DNA of 64,000 nucleotides, from contig OZ246008.1 in NCBI GenBank assembly GCA_965230525.1, positions 558,001 through 622,000 of the forward strand, in the 5' to 3' direction. This stretch comes from GCA-002733465 sp965230525 (GTDB taxonomy: Bacteria > Pseudomonadota > Gammaproteobacteria > Enterobacterales > Kangiellaceae). Positions within the stretch are counted from its first letter, which is position 1. Each line of letters opens with the position of its first letter. The translations under genes and the position numbers were made by a program. The notes under the pieces were generated by a model, which worked only from the letters and a program-made list of their open reading frames with translations, made no database searches and had not been told where the DNA came from. This document shows positions 35,457-43,976 of this stretch, one piece after another.

Positions 35457-36323
35457 ATGTCGAAAACGACCTCAATGCCCATCAACCTAGTCACCACTCG
35501 ACCCAACAATCGAGCGACCAACCTGATTAAGGCTTTAAGTAGTCTTAATGGCCAAGTGCATGATCTAACGGTTCACCATCAGCCCTTAATTGAAATTGAG
35601 GGCTATCAGGATGTTGAATTTTTCACCCAGTATTCAATCCAATACCAGAGCAACGCTGAAAATTCAGCAGAGCGCAAGCCATTCCCTGCGCAGGCTCATC
35701 TAAACTTCGATGGGGTGATTTTTATCAGTGGCAACGCGGTCGATTGGGCCAAGCAAACGTTTCCTCGAGACGTTTGGCAACAGTTGCTTGCTAATCCGCT
35801 GTACGCCATTGGTGAGCAGACCGCCTCAGTTTTAACCGCAGAAGCTACTCTACAGAATAGCGAGCTTAAAAACAGCTTATCGCCTCAGGTTAAACACCCG
35901 CGTCAAATGAACAGCGAGGGTTTGCTGGCACTTGAAGAATTGCATGAGGTTAACGGTCAACATTGGCTAATTGTCAAAGGGCTCGGCGGTAGGCAAACTC
36001 TTAAAACAACGCTACAAGCAAGAGGCGCGCGCGTTTCGGAGTGCTCGGTCTATCAACGTATGCAACCTCGTTTACAAGCTCAGCAGCGGATTAAAGAGTT
36101 ACATAGTGAAAACACCGTTTGGTTAATCACTAGTCTCGAAGCGCTTATCAATTTATCTCAAATACTGAATCAGCGAGTTCAAGACTGCCGTATTATTATA
36201 AGCAGTGATAGAATTGCTCAACGAGCATCCCATTTGGGCTTTAATATTGTGGCTCAAGCAGACAATGCCAGTGACAAACAACTGGTAAATTGCGTATCTA
36301 ATTGGATAAGTAAGCACAGGTAA
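35457..36323 (+). CDS. hemD: Uroporphyrinogen-III synthase
   Basis: 288 residues. HemD sequences are poorly conserved, but the location 30 bases after hemC and the pattern support the call: VTTRPNNRATNL at the start (common LVTRP…), FISGNAVDW near 91, AIGEQTASVL near 120, and WLIVKGLGGRQTL near 172 in the hinge/second lobe, then RVSECSVYQRM and LITSLEAL. It closes and inverts ring D of hydroxymethylbilane. An alternative ATG six codons later is possible. An expansion near residues 60-80 makes it slightly longer than usual. Confidence 0.93.
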   Translation: MSKTTSMPINLVTTRPNNRATNLIKALSSLNGQVHDLTVHHQPLIEIEGYQDVEFFTQYSIQYQSNAENSAERKPFPAQAHLNFDGVIFISGNAVDWAKQTFPRDVWQQLLANPLYAIGEQTASVLTAEATLQNSELKNSLSPQVKHPRQMNSEGLLALEELHEVNGQHWLIVKGLGGRQTLKTTLQARGARVSECSVYQRMQPRLQAQQRIKELHSENTVWLITSLEALINLSQILNQRVQDCRIIISSDRIAQRASHLGFNIVAQADNASDKQLVNCVSNWISKHR

Positions 36324-36331
36324 CATAAGTT

Positions 36332-37798
36332 ATGGCCGACGATAAAGACACAAACGACAAACCGCAAGACAATGCTGATTCTGCCAACAAATCTGCACCG
36401 AAAGCAGATTCGGCGAAATCAGATTCGGCGAAATCAGGAATCGCTAAATCGGCAATAAGTAAATCGGATACAGAACAATCTGCGCCTAAACAACCTGAAA
36501 CGGGTCAATCTGCAGCCAAGAGCATTCAATCGGGCAATCAATCGGTCGACTCAAGACGTTCTAAAAAAGGCCCGTCGTCTGAGAAGAAGCAAACAACACA
36601 GGCAGCAAACAGCACCAAAGCAACCGACTCCCCTTCCCAGCTATTTAATGCTGCACCGCTGCCTAAAATGCATGCAAAGCCTAACCGCACCAGTAAATTG
36701 ATTCCTGCAATGATTGGACTTCTATTAATTGCTGCGATTGTGATTTCCGCCTGGACGCTTTATCAACAGCAACGCTTTTCAGAAAACTGGCAACAAATGC
36801 AGTCTCAAGTAGAAACCAAACTACAACAACAGACTAGCAGTATTACCCAAATCCAAAATGCAACACAAGCCACACTTCAATCCATTGCCCAAAACCAAAA
36901 TCAACTCAACCAATTAAATCGAGCTAACCAACAACTTAGTGAATCACTACTCTCTACTCAAGAAAAAATAAAGGCTCTTTCGGGACGACAAAAGCAAGAT
37001 TGGATGTTGGCGGAAGCCAGCTACCTCATTAAAATCGCTCAACTACAACTCACTTTGCAAAAAGACAAAGCCACCGCTGTGCAGCTTTTGAAAACAGCTG
37101 ACTCAAGATTGATCGAAATTGCTGATAATAGTTTGTTGCCTATTCGTCAGGCGATTGCAAAAGATCTATCCGAATTAAGTTTAATAATGCAACCCGACCG
37201 GGTTGGCTTAAGCTATAGTTTGGATGCAATTAGCAAGCAAGTTCCGCAGCTTGAGATTGCAGCATTTCAATTCGAACCGCTCGAAAAGCAACACAGCGAA
37301 TCTTTAGTGGAAGAGCAATCTGAAGGGTTTGAGTTCAAACAAATTTACGATAAGTTTCTAAAAGATTTTGTGGTTATCAAAGATCACAGCGACCCCATTA
37401 AACCCTTGATGAGTGCAGACCAAAGAGCCAATTTGAACAGCAATATTCAACTCGCATTACAACAGGCGCAAATTGCTATCGCACAAGGTGAAGAAGAGTT
37501 GTATCGGTTACATATTGAAAATGCGACTCTGTGGATGAGCGAGTTTTTCGTCCAAAACGAATCAACAACTCAGTTGATTGAACAACTTAACCAGCTCAAG
37601 AACCAACCGATAAAAGTCAGCTATCCTAAATCTCTGCATGCCAAGCAAGCACTAGATGAGATTAGTCAGCAACAAGTATATCGCTGGCTAGAAACTTCTT
37701 TGCAAAACAATTCCGTTAAGCGCTCACCGATTGACGATTCTGATTTGATACCAAGTAACAGTGAATCTCAAACTGAACAACAGGGTGGTGACCAATGA
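36332..37798 (+). CDS. hemX: HemX family protein
   Basis: 488 residues. A long low-complexity N-terminus (about 1-115, repeated K/S/A/D units such as ADSAKSDSAKSGIAKS) precedes one membrane helix (LIPAMIGLLLIAAIVISAWTL, about 126-146), a Gln-rich coiled coil (about 150-220) and the conserved HemX domain (SYLIKIAQLQLTLQKD near 230, LYRLHIENATLWMSEFFV near 390). Its family name is misleading: it is annotated as an uroporphyrinogen methyltransferase-like protein but has no methyltransferase fold; its role in haem metabolism is unclear. The gene overlaps the hemY start by 4 bases. Confidence 0.93.
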   Translation: MADDKDTNDKPQDNADSANKSAPKADSAKSDSAKSGIAKSAISKSDTEQSAPKQPETGQSAAKSIQSGNQSVDSRRSKKGPSSEKKQTTQAANSTKATDSPSQLFNAAPLPKMHAKPNRTSKLIPAMIGLLLIAAIVISAWTLYQQQRFSENWQQMQSQVETKLQQQTSSITQIQNATQATLQSIAQNQNQLNQLNRANQQLSESLLSTQEKIKALSGRQKQDWMLAEASYLIKIAQLQLTLQKDKATAVQLLKTADSRLIEIADNSLLPIRQAIAKDLSELSLIMQPDRVGLSYSLDAISKQVPQLEIAAFQFEPLEKQHSESLVEEQSEGFEFKQIYDKFLKDFVVIKDHSDPIKPLMSADQRANLNSNIQLALQQAQIAIAQGEEELYRLHIENATLWMSEFFVQNESTTQLIEQLNQLKNQPIKVSYPKSLHAKQALDEISQQQVYRWLETSLQNNSVKRSPIDDSDLIPSNSESQTEQQGGDQ

Positions 37799-39066
37799 AA
37801 TGGAAAATCGCGTTAGTTGTAGCGCTAGTGGTTGGCGGCATTGGTGGTTCATGGCTTAAAAACTTACCTGGTTTTGTCATCATTGCCTATGACAAAACCA
37901 GTTATGAAATGCGCTTGTGGATTGCCGTTTCATTATTGTTATTATTACTTTCAGTGTTGTATTTTATTGGGCTTATTATTCGCTCATTTATTTCTGGCAC
38001 CCATCGAGTTAAATTGTGGCAAGGTGATCGTCATTGGCGTAAAGCACGCAAACAAACCATCAAAGGCATGCTGTCTTTTATGGAAGGCCGTTGGCAGCAA
38101 GCAGAAAATACCATGATTAATGCGGCAAGAAACTCTGATACAAAACTAATCAATTACTTAGTGGCTGCACAATCAGCACAACATCAACATTCGGAAGAAC
38201 GGCGAGACGCTTACCTAAGACTAGCGCATAAAGCAGAGCCGAGTGCGCAAGTCGCTATTGGCCTGACTCAAGCGCAATTACAACTTGATAACCGGCAATT
38301 TGAACAAGCATTAGCAACTCTCACTGATTTAAGAGCCAATAATAGTAATCATCCTTTTATTTTGAAGTTGCTTTGCATGACCTATCGCAAGTTACAAGAT
38401 TGGCACGCCATCATTCAACTCCTTCCCAGTTTAAAAAAGCAAAAAGTATTTAGAGATGAAAAATTAGCAAAAATTGAATCCGAAGCGATCACCGGGGTTT
38501 TGCAAAATGAAGCAGCCAAAGCAGAGTTAGAAAGCTTTAAAGATACTTGGAGCAACTTGCCATCATCCAGCAGAAAGAAAACCACTCATATTTTAAGTTA
38601 TGCAAAGCATTTGATTGAATTTAATCAAATGGATGAGGCGGACAAAGTTTTAAAAGCGCTGTTTAAAAAAGACCCTTCGGACGCATTGATTAAACTTTAT
38701 GGCGAAGTTAAATGTGAAGACGGTAATAAACAATTTACCTTTTTAGAGAATTGGTACAACAGCAATCCTCAAGCGCCTCACGAAATTTATTTAACGCTTG
38801 GAAAAATAGCCTTTCGATTATCGCTGTGGGGTAAAGCAAGGTTTTACTTTGAACGCTGTTTACGCGTTGCACCATCTGCGGAGTGTTACTTTATGATGGC
38901 CAAAACACTACAACAACTTGATGACGTTGAACTCGCCGGTGAATGTTATCGTCAGGGTTTAGAGTTCGTAGTCGACCCAAAAACACAAAGTAAAACCCTT
39001 TTGCTGGAAAAGGGGACTGACGACATAGTCTCTGCTAATATCTTACCCAAGTTTGAGAATAGCTAA
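37795..39066 (+). CDS. hemY: HemY-family membrane TPR protein
   Basis: 423 residues. Two N-terminal membrane segments (about 5-20 and 41-63) are followed by the cytosolic TPR-like domain: WRKARKQTIKGMLSFMEGRW near 82, YLVAAQSAQH, AQVAIGLTQAQLQLDNRQFEQAL near 155, and LGKIAFRLSLWGKARFYFERCLR near 352. This is the gammaproteobacterial HemY, distinct from protoporphyrinogen oxidase of the same name. The ATGA overlap with hemX indicates coupled translation. Last gene of the hem cluster. Confidence 0.93.
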   Translation: MKWKIALVVALVVGGIGGSWLKNLPGFVIIAYDKTSYEMRLWIAVSLLLLLLSVLYFIGLIIRSFISGTHRVKLWQGDRHWRKARKQTIKGMLSFMEGRWQQAENTMINAARNSDTKLINYLVAAQSAQHQHSEERRDAYLRLAHKAEPSAQVAIGLTQAQLQLDNRQFEQALATLTDLRANNSNHPFILKLLCMTYRKLQDWHAIIQLLPSLKKQKVFRDEKLAKIESEAITGVLQNEAAKAELESFKDTWSNLPSSSRKKTTHILSYAKHLIEFNQMDEADKVLKALFKKDPSDALIKLYGEVKCEDGNKQFTFLENWYNSNPQAPHEIYLTLGKIAFRLSLWGKARFYFERCLRVAPSAECYFMMAKTLQQLDDVELAGECYRQGLEFVVDPKTQSKTLLLEKGTDDIVSANILPKFENS

Positions 39067-39157
39067 TTTTGTTAGCATTGCTCGCTGCTTGTCGAGTATT
39101 TTTAATAGCAGCAATCAGCTTTGGGCTAAGTTTTGGGGAAAGTTTTAAGCGCTGCGA

Positions 39158-39171
39158 CGGACTGAAGTCCG
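39158..39171. repeat. REP-like palindrome after hemY
   Basis: CGGACT-GA-AGTCCG forms a 6-bp stem set in the context GCGACGGACTGAAGTCCGCC, with a T6 run 8 bases further (39178 on). It could end the hem transcript or be a dispersed palindromic element; a degenerate relative lies near 10103-10126. Confidence 0.45.
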
Positions 39172-39202
39172 CCCTGCATTTTTTGTGCTGACCTCAATAT
39201 CT

Positions 39203-40522
39203 TTAGTACAAAAAATAGATCAAACTACTGATCAACACTCCGGACCAAATTAAGATCACGGTACAATAGCCCATAATTTGTCTAAGATTTAAACCAGCAA
39301 TGGCTAACAGCGGAAGCGCCCAAAAAGGCTGGATCATATTAGTCCATGCGTCGCCCCACGCAACAGCCATGGCTGCATGATTAATTGGTACTCCAAGTTG
39401 AGTTGCTGCGGGAATTACAATTGGCGCTTGAACCGCCCATTGCCCACCGCCCGAAGGTACGAAAAAATTCACTATTCCGGCACTTAAAAACGTATACACA
39501 GGAAAACTCTCGGTAGTTGAAATTTCAACAAACCACTGTGACATGGATGCCGCCAATCCTGAGCCAACCATCATTCCCATGATGCCTGCATAAATTGGAA
39601 ATTGTAGAATGATACCACTACTCGAACCAATCGCTTCTTTCATTGCGTTTAAATAATTATGCGGATTGACATGCATCGCTAATCCTAAAAGTAGTAAGCA
39701 AAGATTGATACTGTTTAAAGTTAATCCGTTGCCTTGAGAAAAATATTGCCATAAAAAAACTAACCCAATGGCCACCAACATGTAATTAATGAGAGGACTA
39801 TGTTCCATCTTTTCTGCTGGGGTAAGTGATTGATGAACTATTTGATCGGGCTGCGTTTCTTTAGCTTTAAACCCAATTCGTTTTTCACTATCAGGCAACA
39901 TCAACAAGTTTAAAATTGGTACGCTAATAACAATCGCGGCAATAATTATAAGGTTTTGCCAAGCAAAGATTGTTTGCGATAAATCGACGGTTTGACCTGC
40001 TAGTAGTTGACCGAGCGCGTCAGTTCCGGGTGAGGCTATTTTTAATGGAATTGATGCACTCAAGCCACTGTGCCAAATTAGCATACCGCTGTAACCGGAT
40101 GCGATCAAAAGCGGGAAATGCACATTCTTAACAAGAGCCGCGACTTCGCGAGCCACCAAGGCACCGACCACCAAGCCAAACCCCCAATTTACCCACGAGG
40201 CTAACATTGAAACTAAGGTCACCAAAACTATCGATTGAATCGGGGACTTAGCAAGTTTAGCAATCGCAACCAAGCCGCTTTTTATCGGTGTACTCATTGC
40301 CAGAATGCTACCGAGTACTAGAATCAAAACCATTTGCATGGAAAAAGAAAGTAGCTTCCAAAAGCCACCACCCCAATGGTTAGCCATTTGAGTAATCGAT
40401 TGCTGCTCAACCACCACGCCACAGAAAAAAACGATAACCGTGAGAATAATCGCGATGATAAATGCATCGGGTAACCAACGCTGCATTACACCACTAAAAA
40501 AATCTGCACTGCGTTTTATCAT
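39203..40522 (-). CDS. Short-chain fatty acid transporter, AtoE family
   Basis: 439 residues, the family's length. Many hydrophobic helices run from about residue 15 to the C-terminus. Family landmarks: MQRWLPDAFIIAIILTVIVFF at the start, SILAMSTPIKSGLVAI, WVNWGFGLVVGALVARE near 112, FFVPSGGGQWAVQAPIVIPA near 348 and WGDAWTNMIQPFWALPLL near 388. AtoE-type carriers import acetoacetate or short-chain acids through the inner membrane. No ato catabolic genes lie beside it. ATG start. It is divergent from comM and convergent with hemY. Confidence 0.92.
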   Translation of the reverse strand: MIKRSADFFSGVMQRWLPDAFIIAIILTVIVFFCGVVVEQQSITQMANHWGGGFWKLLSFSMQMVLILVLGSILAMSTPIKSGLVAIAKLAKSPIQSIVLVTLVSMLASWVNWGFGLVVGALVAREVAALVKNVHFPLLIASGYSGMLIWHSGLSASIPLKIASPGTDALGQLLAGQTVDLSQTIFAWQNLIIIAAIVISVPILNLLMLPDSEKRIGFKAKETQPDQIVHQSLTPAEKMEHSPLINYMLVAIGLVFLWQYFSQGNGLTLNSINLCLLLLGLAMHVNPHNYLNAMKEAIGSSSGIILQFPIYAGIMGMMVGSGLAASMSQWFVEISTTESFPVYTFLSAGIVNFFVPSGGGQWAVQAPIVIPAATQLGVPINHAAMAVAWGDAWTNMIQPFWALPLLAIAGLNLRQIMGYCTVILIWSGVLISSLIYFLY

Positions 40523-40719
40523 TGTCGTTTCGCTCCGAGATTATCTGTTAAATTTGGTTAACACGAATTTACTCAAGTTTACCCTAAAGTTGAGCAAAAC
40601 TCTCACCAGAATCATAGTCGATCACTTACAAACACTATCTGACATCACGACTTATTGGCGGACTAAGATTTAAGTTAAAGTGACTGCTTTAGATTAAACA
40701 CTACTCACCAAGGAATGGT

Positions 40720-42243
40720 ATGTCGCTTTCAATTATTTATACTCGTGCTGGTGTTGGCATTGAGGCCCCCCTGGTTACTGTCGAAACTCACCTCTCAAAT
40801 GGACTACCCTCAATGTCAATTGTCGGTCTACCAGAAGCGGCGGTAAAAGAGAGCAAAGATCGCGTACGTAGCGCGTTAATCAATGCCAATTTTGAGTTTC
40901 CGACGCGTCGCATAACGATAAACCTAGCTCCCGCGGACTTGCCGAAAGATGGCGGACGATTTGATCTGCCCATTGCGCTGGGGATTCTTACCGCTACTGG
41001 TCAGCTAAATGTTGATGATATTTTGCAGTATGAGTTTATGGGCGAGCTGGCACTTTCCGGAGAACTTAGAAAGGTAAACGGTATTCTTCCAGCGGTCTTG
41101 GCAGCAAAAAAGAACGATCGAAAGCTGGTGATCCCAGAGCAAAATCTAGCAGAAGCCCAACTAGTTGGCACTGAACATTCCGTGGGTGGAAACCACTTGC
41201 TGCAAGTGTGTGCCTACTTACAAGGACAGCGAGATCTCGATTTAGAGCCCCTACCAAGTATTCAGCACGATGGCTTTTTAAAGCAGCCTGATCTTCTGGA
41301 GGTCAAAGGCCAGTATGCGGCTAAGCGAGCATTGGAGGTGGCTGCTGCCGGACGCCACAATCTGTTATTTATAGGACCACCAGGGACCGGCAAAACCATG
41401 CTAGCCACGCGTCTTGCTGGAATTCTACCTGAACTTAGTGAACAAGAAGCTATTGAATCCGCTGCAATCACTAGCGTCAGCGATCATGGACTGGATACTC
41501 AAAACTGGAAACGGCGCCCTTTTAGAAGCCCGCATCACACCGCGTCAGCCGCAGCCATGGTGGGAGGAGGTAGCAATCCTAAGCCGGGCGAGATTTCATT
41601 GGCGCATCACGGCGTGTTATTCCTTGATGAACTGCCCGAATTTGAACGAAGAGTCTTGGAGGTGTTGAGAGAACCGCTTGAATCAGGAACCGTCACCATT
41701 TCTCGGGCTACAAGGCGAGCTGAGTATCCGGCTAAGTTCCAATTTCTAGCCGCTATGAATCCCTGCCCTTGTGGCCATTTTGGCAACCCTCAAGGTGTTT
41801 GTCGATGTACCTCAGACAAAATTCGACGTTATTTATTAAAACTTTCCGGGCCATTTATCGATCGCATCGATATGCATGTGGATGTACCCGCCATGAGCCA
41901 AGATCAGTTAAGAAATATCCCTGACACCAGTTCTGAATCTTCTGAAACCGTGCGTAAGCGAGTAGTCGCCGCCATGCAGCACCAACTTAATCAACGGGGA
42001 AAATGTAATTCATTTTTAAATTCAAAAGAGTTGGAAACAGCAATTAACTTTGAACCGGGAGCGGAAGATTTTATTTTAGCAGTTTTAGAAAAACTGAAGT
42101 TTTCAGCACGTGCCTATCATCGTATTTTAAGAGTATCTCGAACGATTGCCGATTTAGAAAAAAGTGAGCAGGTAAAGCAAGCACATCTTGCCGAAGCGCT
42201 CAGCTATCGACGACTTGAAAGGATGTTGATGCAGGTGGCTTGA
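40720..42243 (+). CDS. comM: YifB/ComM-family AAA+ magnesium-chelatase-like ATPase
   Basis: 507 residues, the family's length. N-terminal ChlI-like fold (SMSIVGLPEAAVKESKDRV near 34, FDLPIALGILTATGQL near 84) and AAA+ core: Walker A FIGPPGTGKTMLATRL near 215, Walker B GVLFLDELPEFERRVLEVL near 300, sensor region FLAAMNPCPCGHFG near 345 with clustered cysteines, and the ARILRVSRTIADLEKSE-type C-terminal helix. ComM promotes branch migration of D-loops in natural transformation in Haemophilus and Vibrio. The call by family is firm; that this host transforms is not shown. Single gene with about 200 bases of upstream region. Confidence 0.93.
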   Translation: MSLSIIYTRAGVGIEAPLVTVETHLSNGLPSMSIVGLPEAAVKESKDRVRSALINANFEFPTRRITINLAPADLPKDGGRFDLPIALGILTATGQLNVDDILQYEFMGELALSGELRKVNGILPAVLAAKKNDRKLVIPEQNLAEAQLVGTEHSVGGNHLLQVCAYLQGQRDLDLEPLPSIQHDGFLKQPDLLEVKGQYAAKRALEVAAAGRHNLLFIGPPGTGKTMLATRLAGILPELSEQEAIESAAITSVSDHGLDTQNWKRRPFRSPHHTASAAAMVGGGSNPKPGEISLAHHGVLFLDELPEFERRVLEVLREPLESGTVTISRATRRAEYPAKFQFLAAMNPCPCGHFGNPQGVCRCTSDKIRRYLLKLSGPFIDRIDMHVDVPAMSQDQLRNIPDTSSESSETVRKRVVAAMQHQLNQRGKCNSFLNSKELETAINFEPGAEDFILAVLEKLKFSARAYHRILRVSRTIADLEKSEQVKQAHLAEALSYRRLERMLMQVA

Positions 42244-42309
42244 TTTGTTAGCTTAGGCGATCTTCAATGTAATCGCACTGACATTCTGTGCCCAATTTAT
42301 AAGCAGTCG

Positions 42310-42540
42310 CTACGAGGTAAATTTCTTCCTATCAAAAGCTTTCGGATACACGATCTTCTGAGTTCGTCTGCTATCTAACTCGATGATATTATTAGCGGGA
42401 GTAGCCGACTGCTGCTCTGCTTTTTCATCATTTAGTAGTTTTTCGACAGCTCTTTCGATAAGACAGTGAGACATTTTATTTGGTTTATCTTTATTCATTG
42501 AGTCGTTTTGAACACTCATAGCGGTACATAAAGTGACCAC
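42310..42540 (-). CDS. Small hypothetical ORF, unsupported
   Basis: 76 codons; a shorter start at the MNKDKPNKMSHC methionine is as likely. Contains a plausible helix (LIERAVEKLLNDEKAEQQ) and a basic C-terminus (DSRRTQKIVYPKAFDRKKF). There is no recognisable family, no clear ribosome site and no partner gene. It lies convergent with comM. It might be spurious. Confidence 0.3.
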   Translation of the reverse strand: MVTLCTAMSVQNDSMNKDKPNKMSHCLIERAVEKLLNDEKAEQQSATPANNIIELDSRRTQKIVYPKAFDRKKFTS

Positions 42541-42746
42541 TATTTTGGTTTCTCAAATATTTACTATATGAATAATAATAACGGAGTTATGAATCTCAGT
42601 GGGAAGAAATGTGGTGAAATATCTCAAGAATTGTTGTCCTATTCCACATATTTGTCATTTTATTTAACGCGCTAGTGCTAACACAGCCAAAAATTCCAAG
42701 ATTTCTTTGTTAGATCGTTAAGTGATTGATTTGTAATTAACTTCAA

Positions 42747-43206
42747 TTAATAGCTATGAAGGTAATGCATTAATTGAATCACTCTATCTCTAACAACACT
42801 TGCTCTGTATTGACCTCTCATCATACCCGAAGAGCTTCCAAAGCTATCTCGAGTCCAATTGTTCTTAATCAATTCGAATTCTGCATCACCATAGGTTAAC
42901 CAATATTTTTTGAGACGCTTTCAATTCATTCTTTTGTGCCTCGGGTAATTGACCCATTAACTTTTTGTAAATGATGTTAAGTTCTTTATCCAGAAATATT
43001 AGATAGTCATCATAGGCTATTAAGTAGGCTCTGTTGGTATTACTTGGATTTTCAATCTTAGCTAGAAAAGGTATTTCCTGTTGCTTAAACTGGCTAATCA
43101 CATCCGCAGCATCTGGATTATCTACAGCACAAGCGGTCAGTGATATTAGACTAATGATAACAAGACCAAATTCAATCATTTTTTTTCGTAAATTAAAATA
43201 TTTCAT
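42747..43206 (-). CDS. LprI-type lysozyme-inhibitor lipoprotein, frameshifted
   Basis: From the ATG at 43206 (or 43215) the frame encodes a lipoprotein signal (FGLVIISLISLTACAVD) and a DUF1311/LprI domain (DKELNIIYKKLMGQL, then PEAQKNELKASQK). At the A6 run (42906-42911 on the plus strand as T6) the reading slips: the intact continuation, one base away, reads KYWLTYGDAEFELIKNN and ends HYLHSY at TAA 42747. LprI proteins bind and inhibit lysozymes (shown for the M. tuberculosis protein). The upstream coupled gene encodes a lysozyme: the ATG at 43215 overlaps its stop. If the A6 is an assembly error the protein is complete at about 155 residues; otherwise it is truncated after SQKILVNLW. Confidence 0.75.
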
Positions 43207-43208
43207 TG

Positions 43209-43972
43209 CTACCATCTCGCATAAGTATTCTTAGAGTAAATGTTCCATTCTGCATTGCGTCGATTATCTAAGCCGCGACTGTGCCTGCCTTGCGATTTAT
43301 TCCAAGCTTTCCAAGCCTGTTCGAGACTACTATAGGCGGTATTGGCCGCTGGATTATTGACTAGTTTTAGTACAGACGAACCCGACAATCCCGTTCTACC
43401 AATATTATAAGCTAATATTACTAGCGCATCATACTCATACTGAGCAATCGGGGCCGTAACCGATGTCCTCACGGTTTGTTCAAACGGCGCCAAATCTTTT
43501 TTGAAAAGAGCCAATGCTTGAGTTTGAGTAATTCCATTTTTGTAAGTTACCCATTCGGCTGATGATATTAAATGGCCATAACCAATTGTAGCGCCGGCGA
43601 CCCAAGTTGTGATGTCACGTCCTGTTTGATCGTCATATGGCTTGAGTGCTAACTCTTCAATTCCTTTTAACAAGTCTGTCGCATTGCTACTAAAAGAAAA
43701 TAGCGAGGCTCTTTTGGTTTCAGGTCTATTTACTAATTTTTTGAATGTCCTACCGTTAACATCGACGCGTCCATCAGGTTTAGTCATCAACAGTACTTTC
43801 TTCTGAAAGTCCTCGATACGAGAATAAGTCTGATTGCCAACTAACCCATCAACTTTAAGAAGAGTCATAATTCCAGGAATTTTATACCGATTCAATAGTA
43901 TTTGTAAAAGTCTACAATCCTGAGTTCTATTTATCTCGCCTCGCCCTTCTGAAGTGTTGATTTTCGTTACAT
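43209..43972 (-). CDS. GH24 phage-type lysozyme with N-terminal peptidoglycan-binding-like domain, 5' end doubtful
   Basis: From a TTG at 43895 a 228-residue frame runs to TAG 43211-43209. Its catalytic domain has the T4-lysozyme triad: Glu in LKGIEELALKPYDDQTG, the Asp in that same stretch, and Thr in VAGATIGYGHL. The upstream part has a peptidoglycan-binding-like domain (LLKVDGLVGNQTYSRIEDFQ, KPDGRVDVNGRTFKKL). This domain's start continues upstream of the TTG, in frame, as EINRTQDCRLLQILLNRYKI back to about 43969. An ATG at 43972-43970 with an AGG site sits one base out of frame (ATGTAACG where ATGGTAACG would fit), so a single G may be missing. It follows hutZ by a few bases. No holin is present; the domain order resembles orphan or type-VI-linked muramidases. 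Confidence 0.78.
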
Positions 43973-43976
43973 CTAA

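Noticed and set aside
36332..36560. Apparent repeats in the hemX N-terminus
   Set aside because: They are low-complexity S/K/A/D protein segments, common in HemX proteins, not a genomic repeat family.
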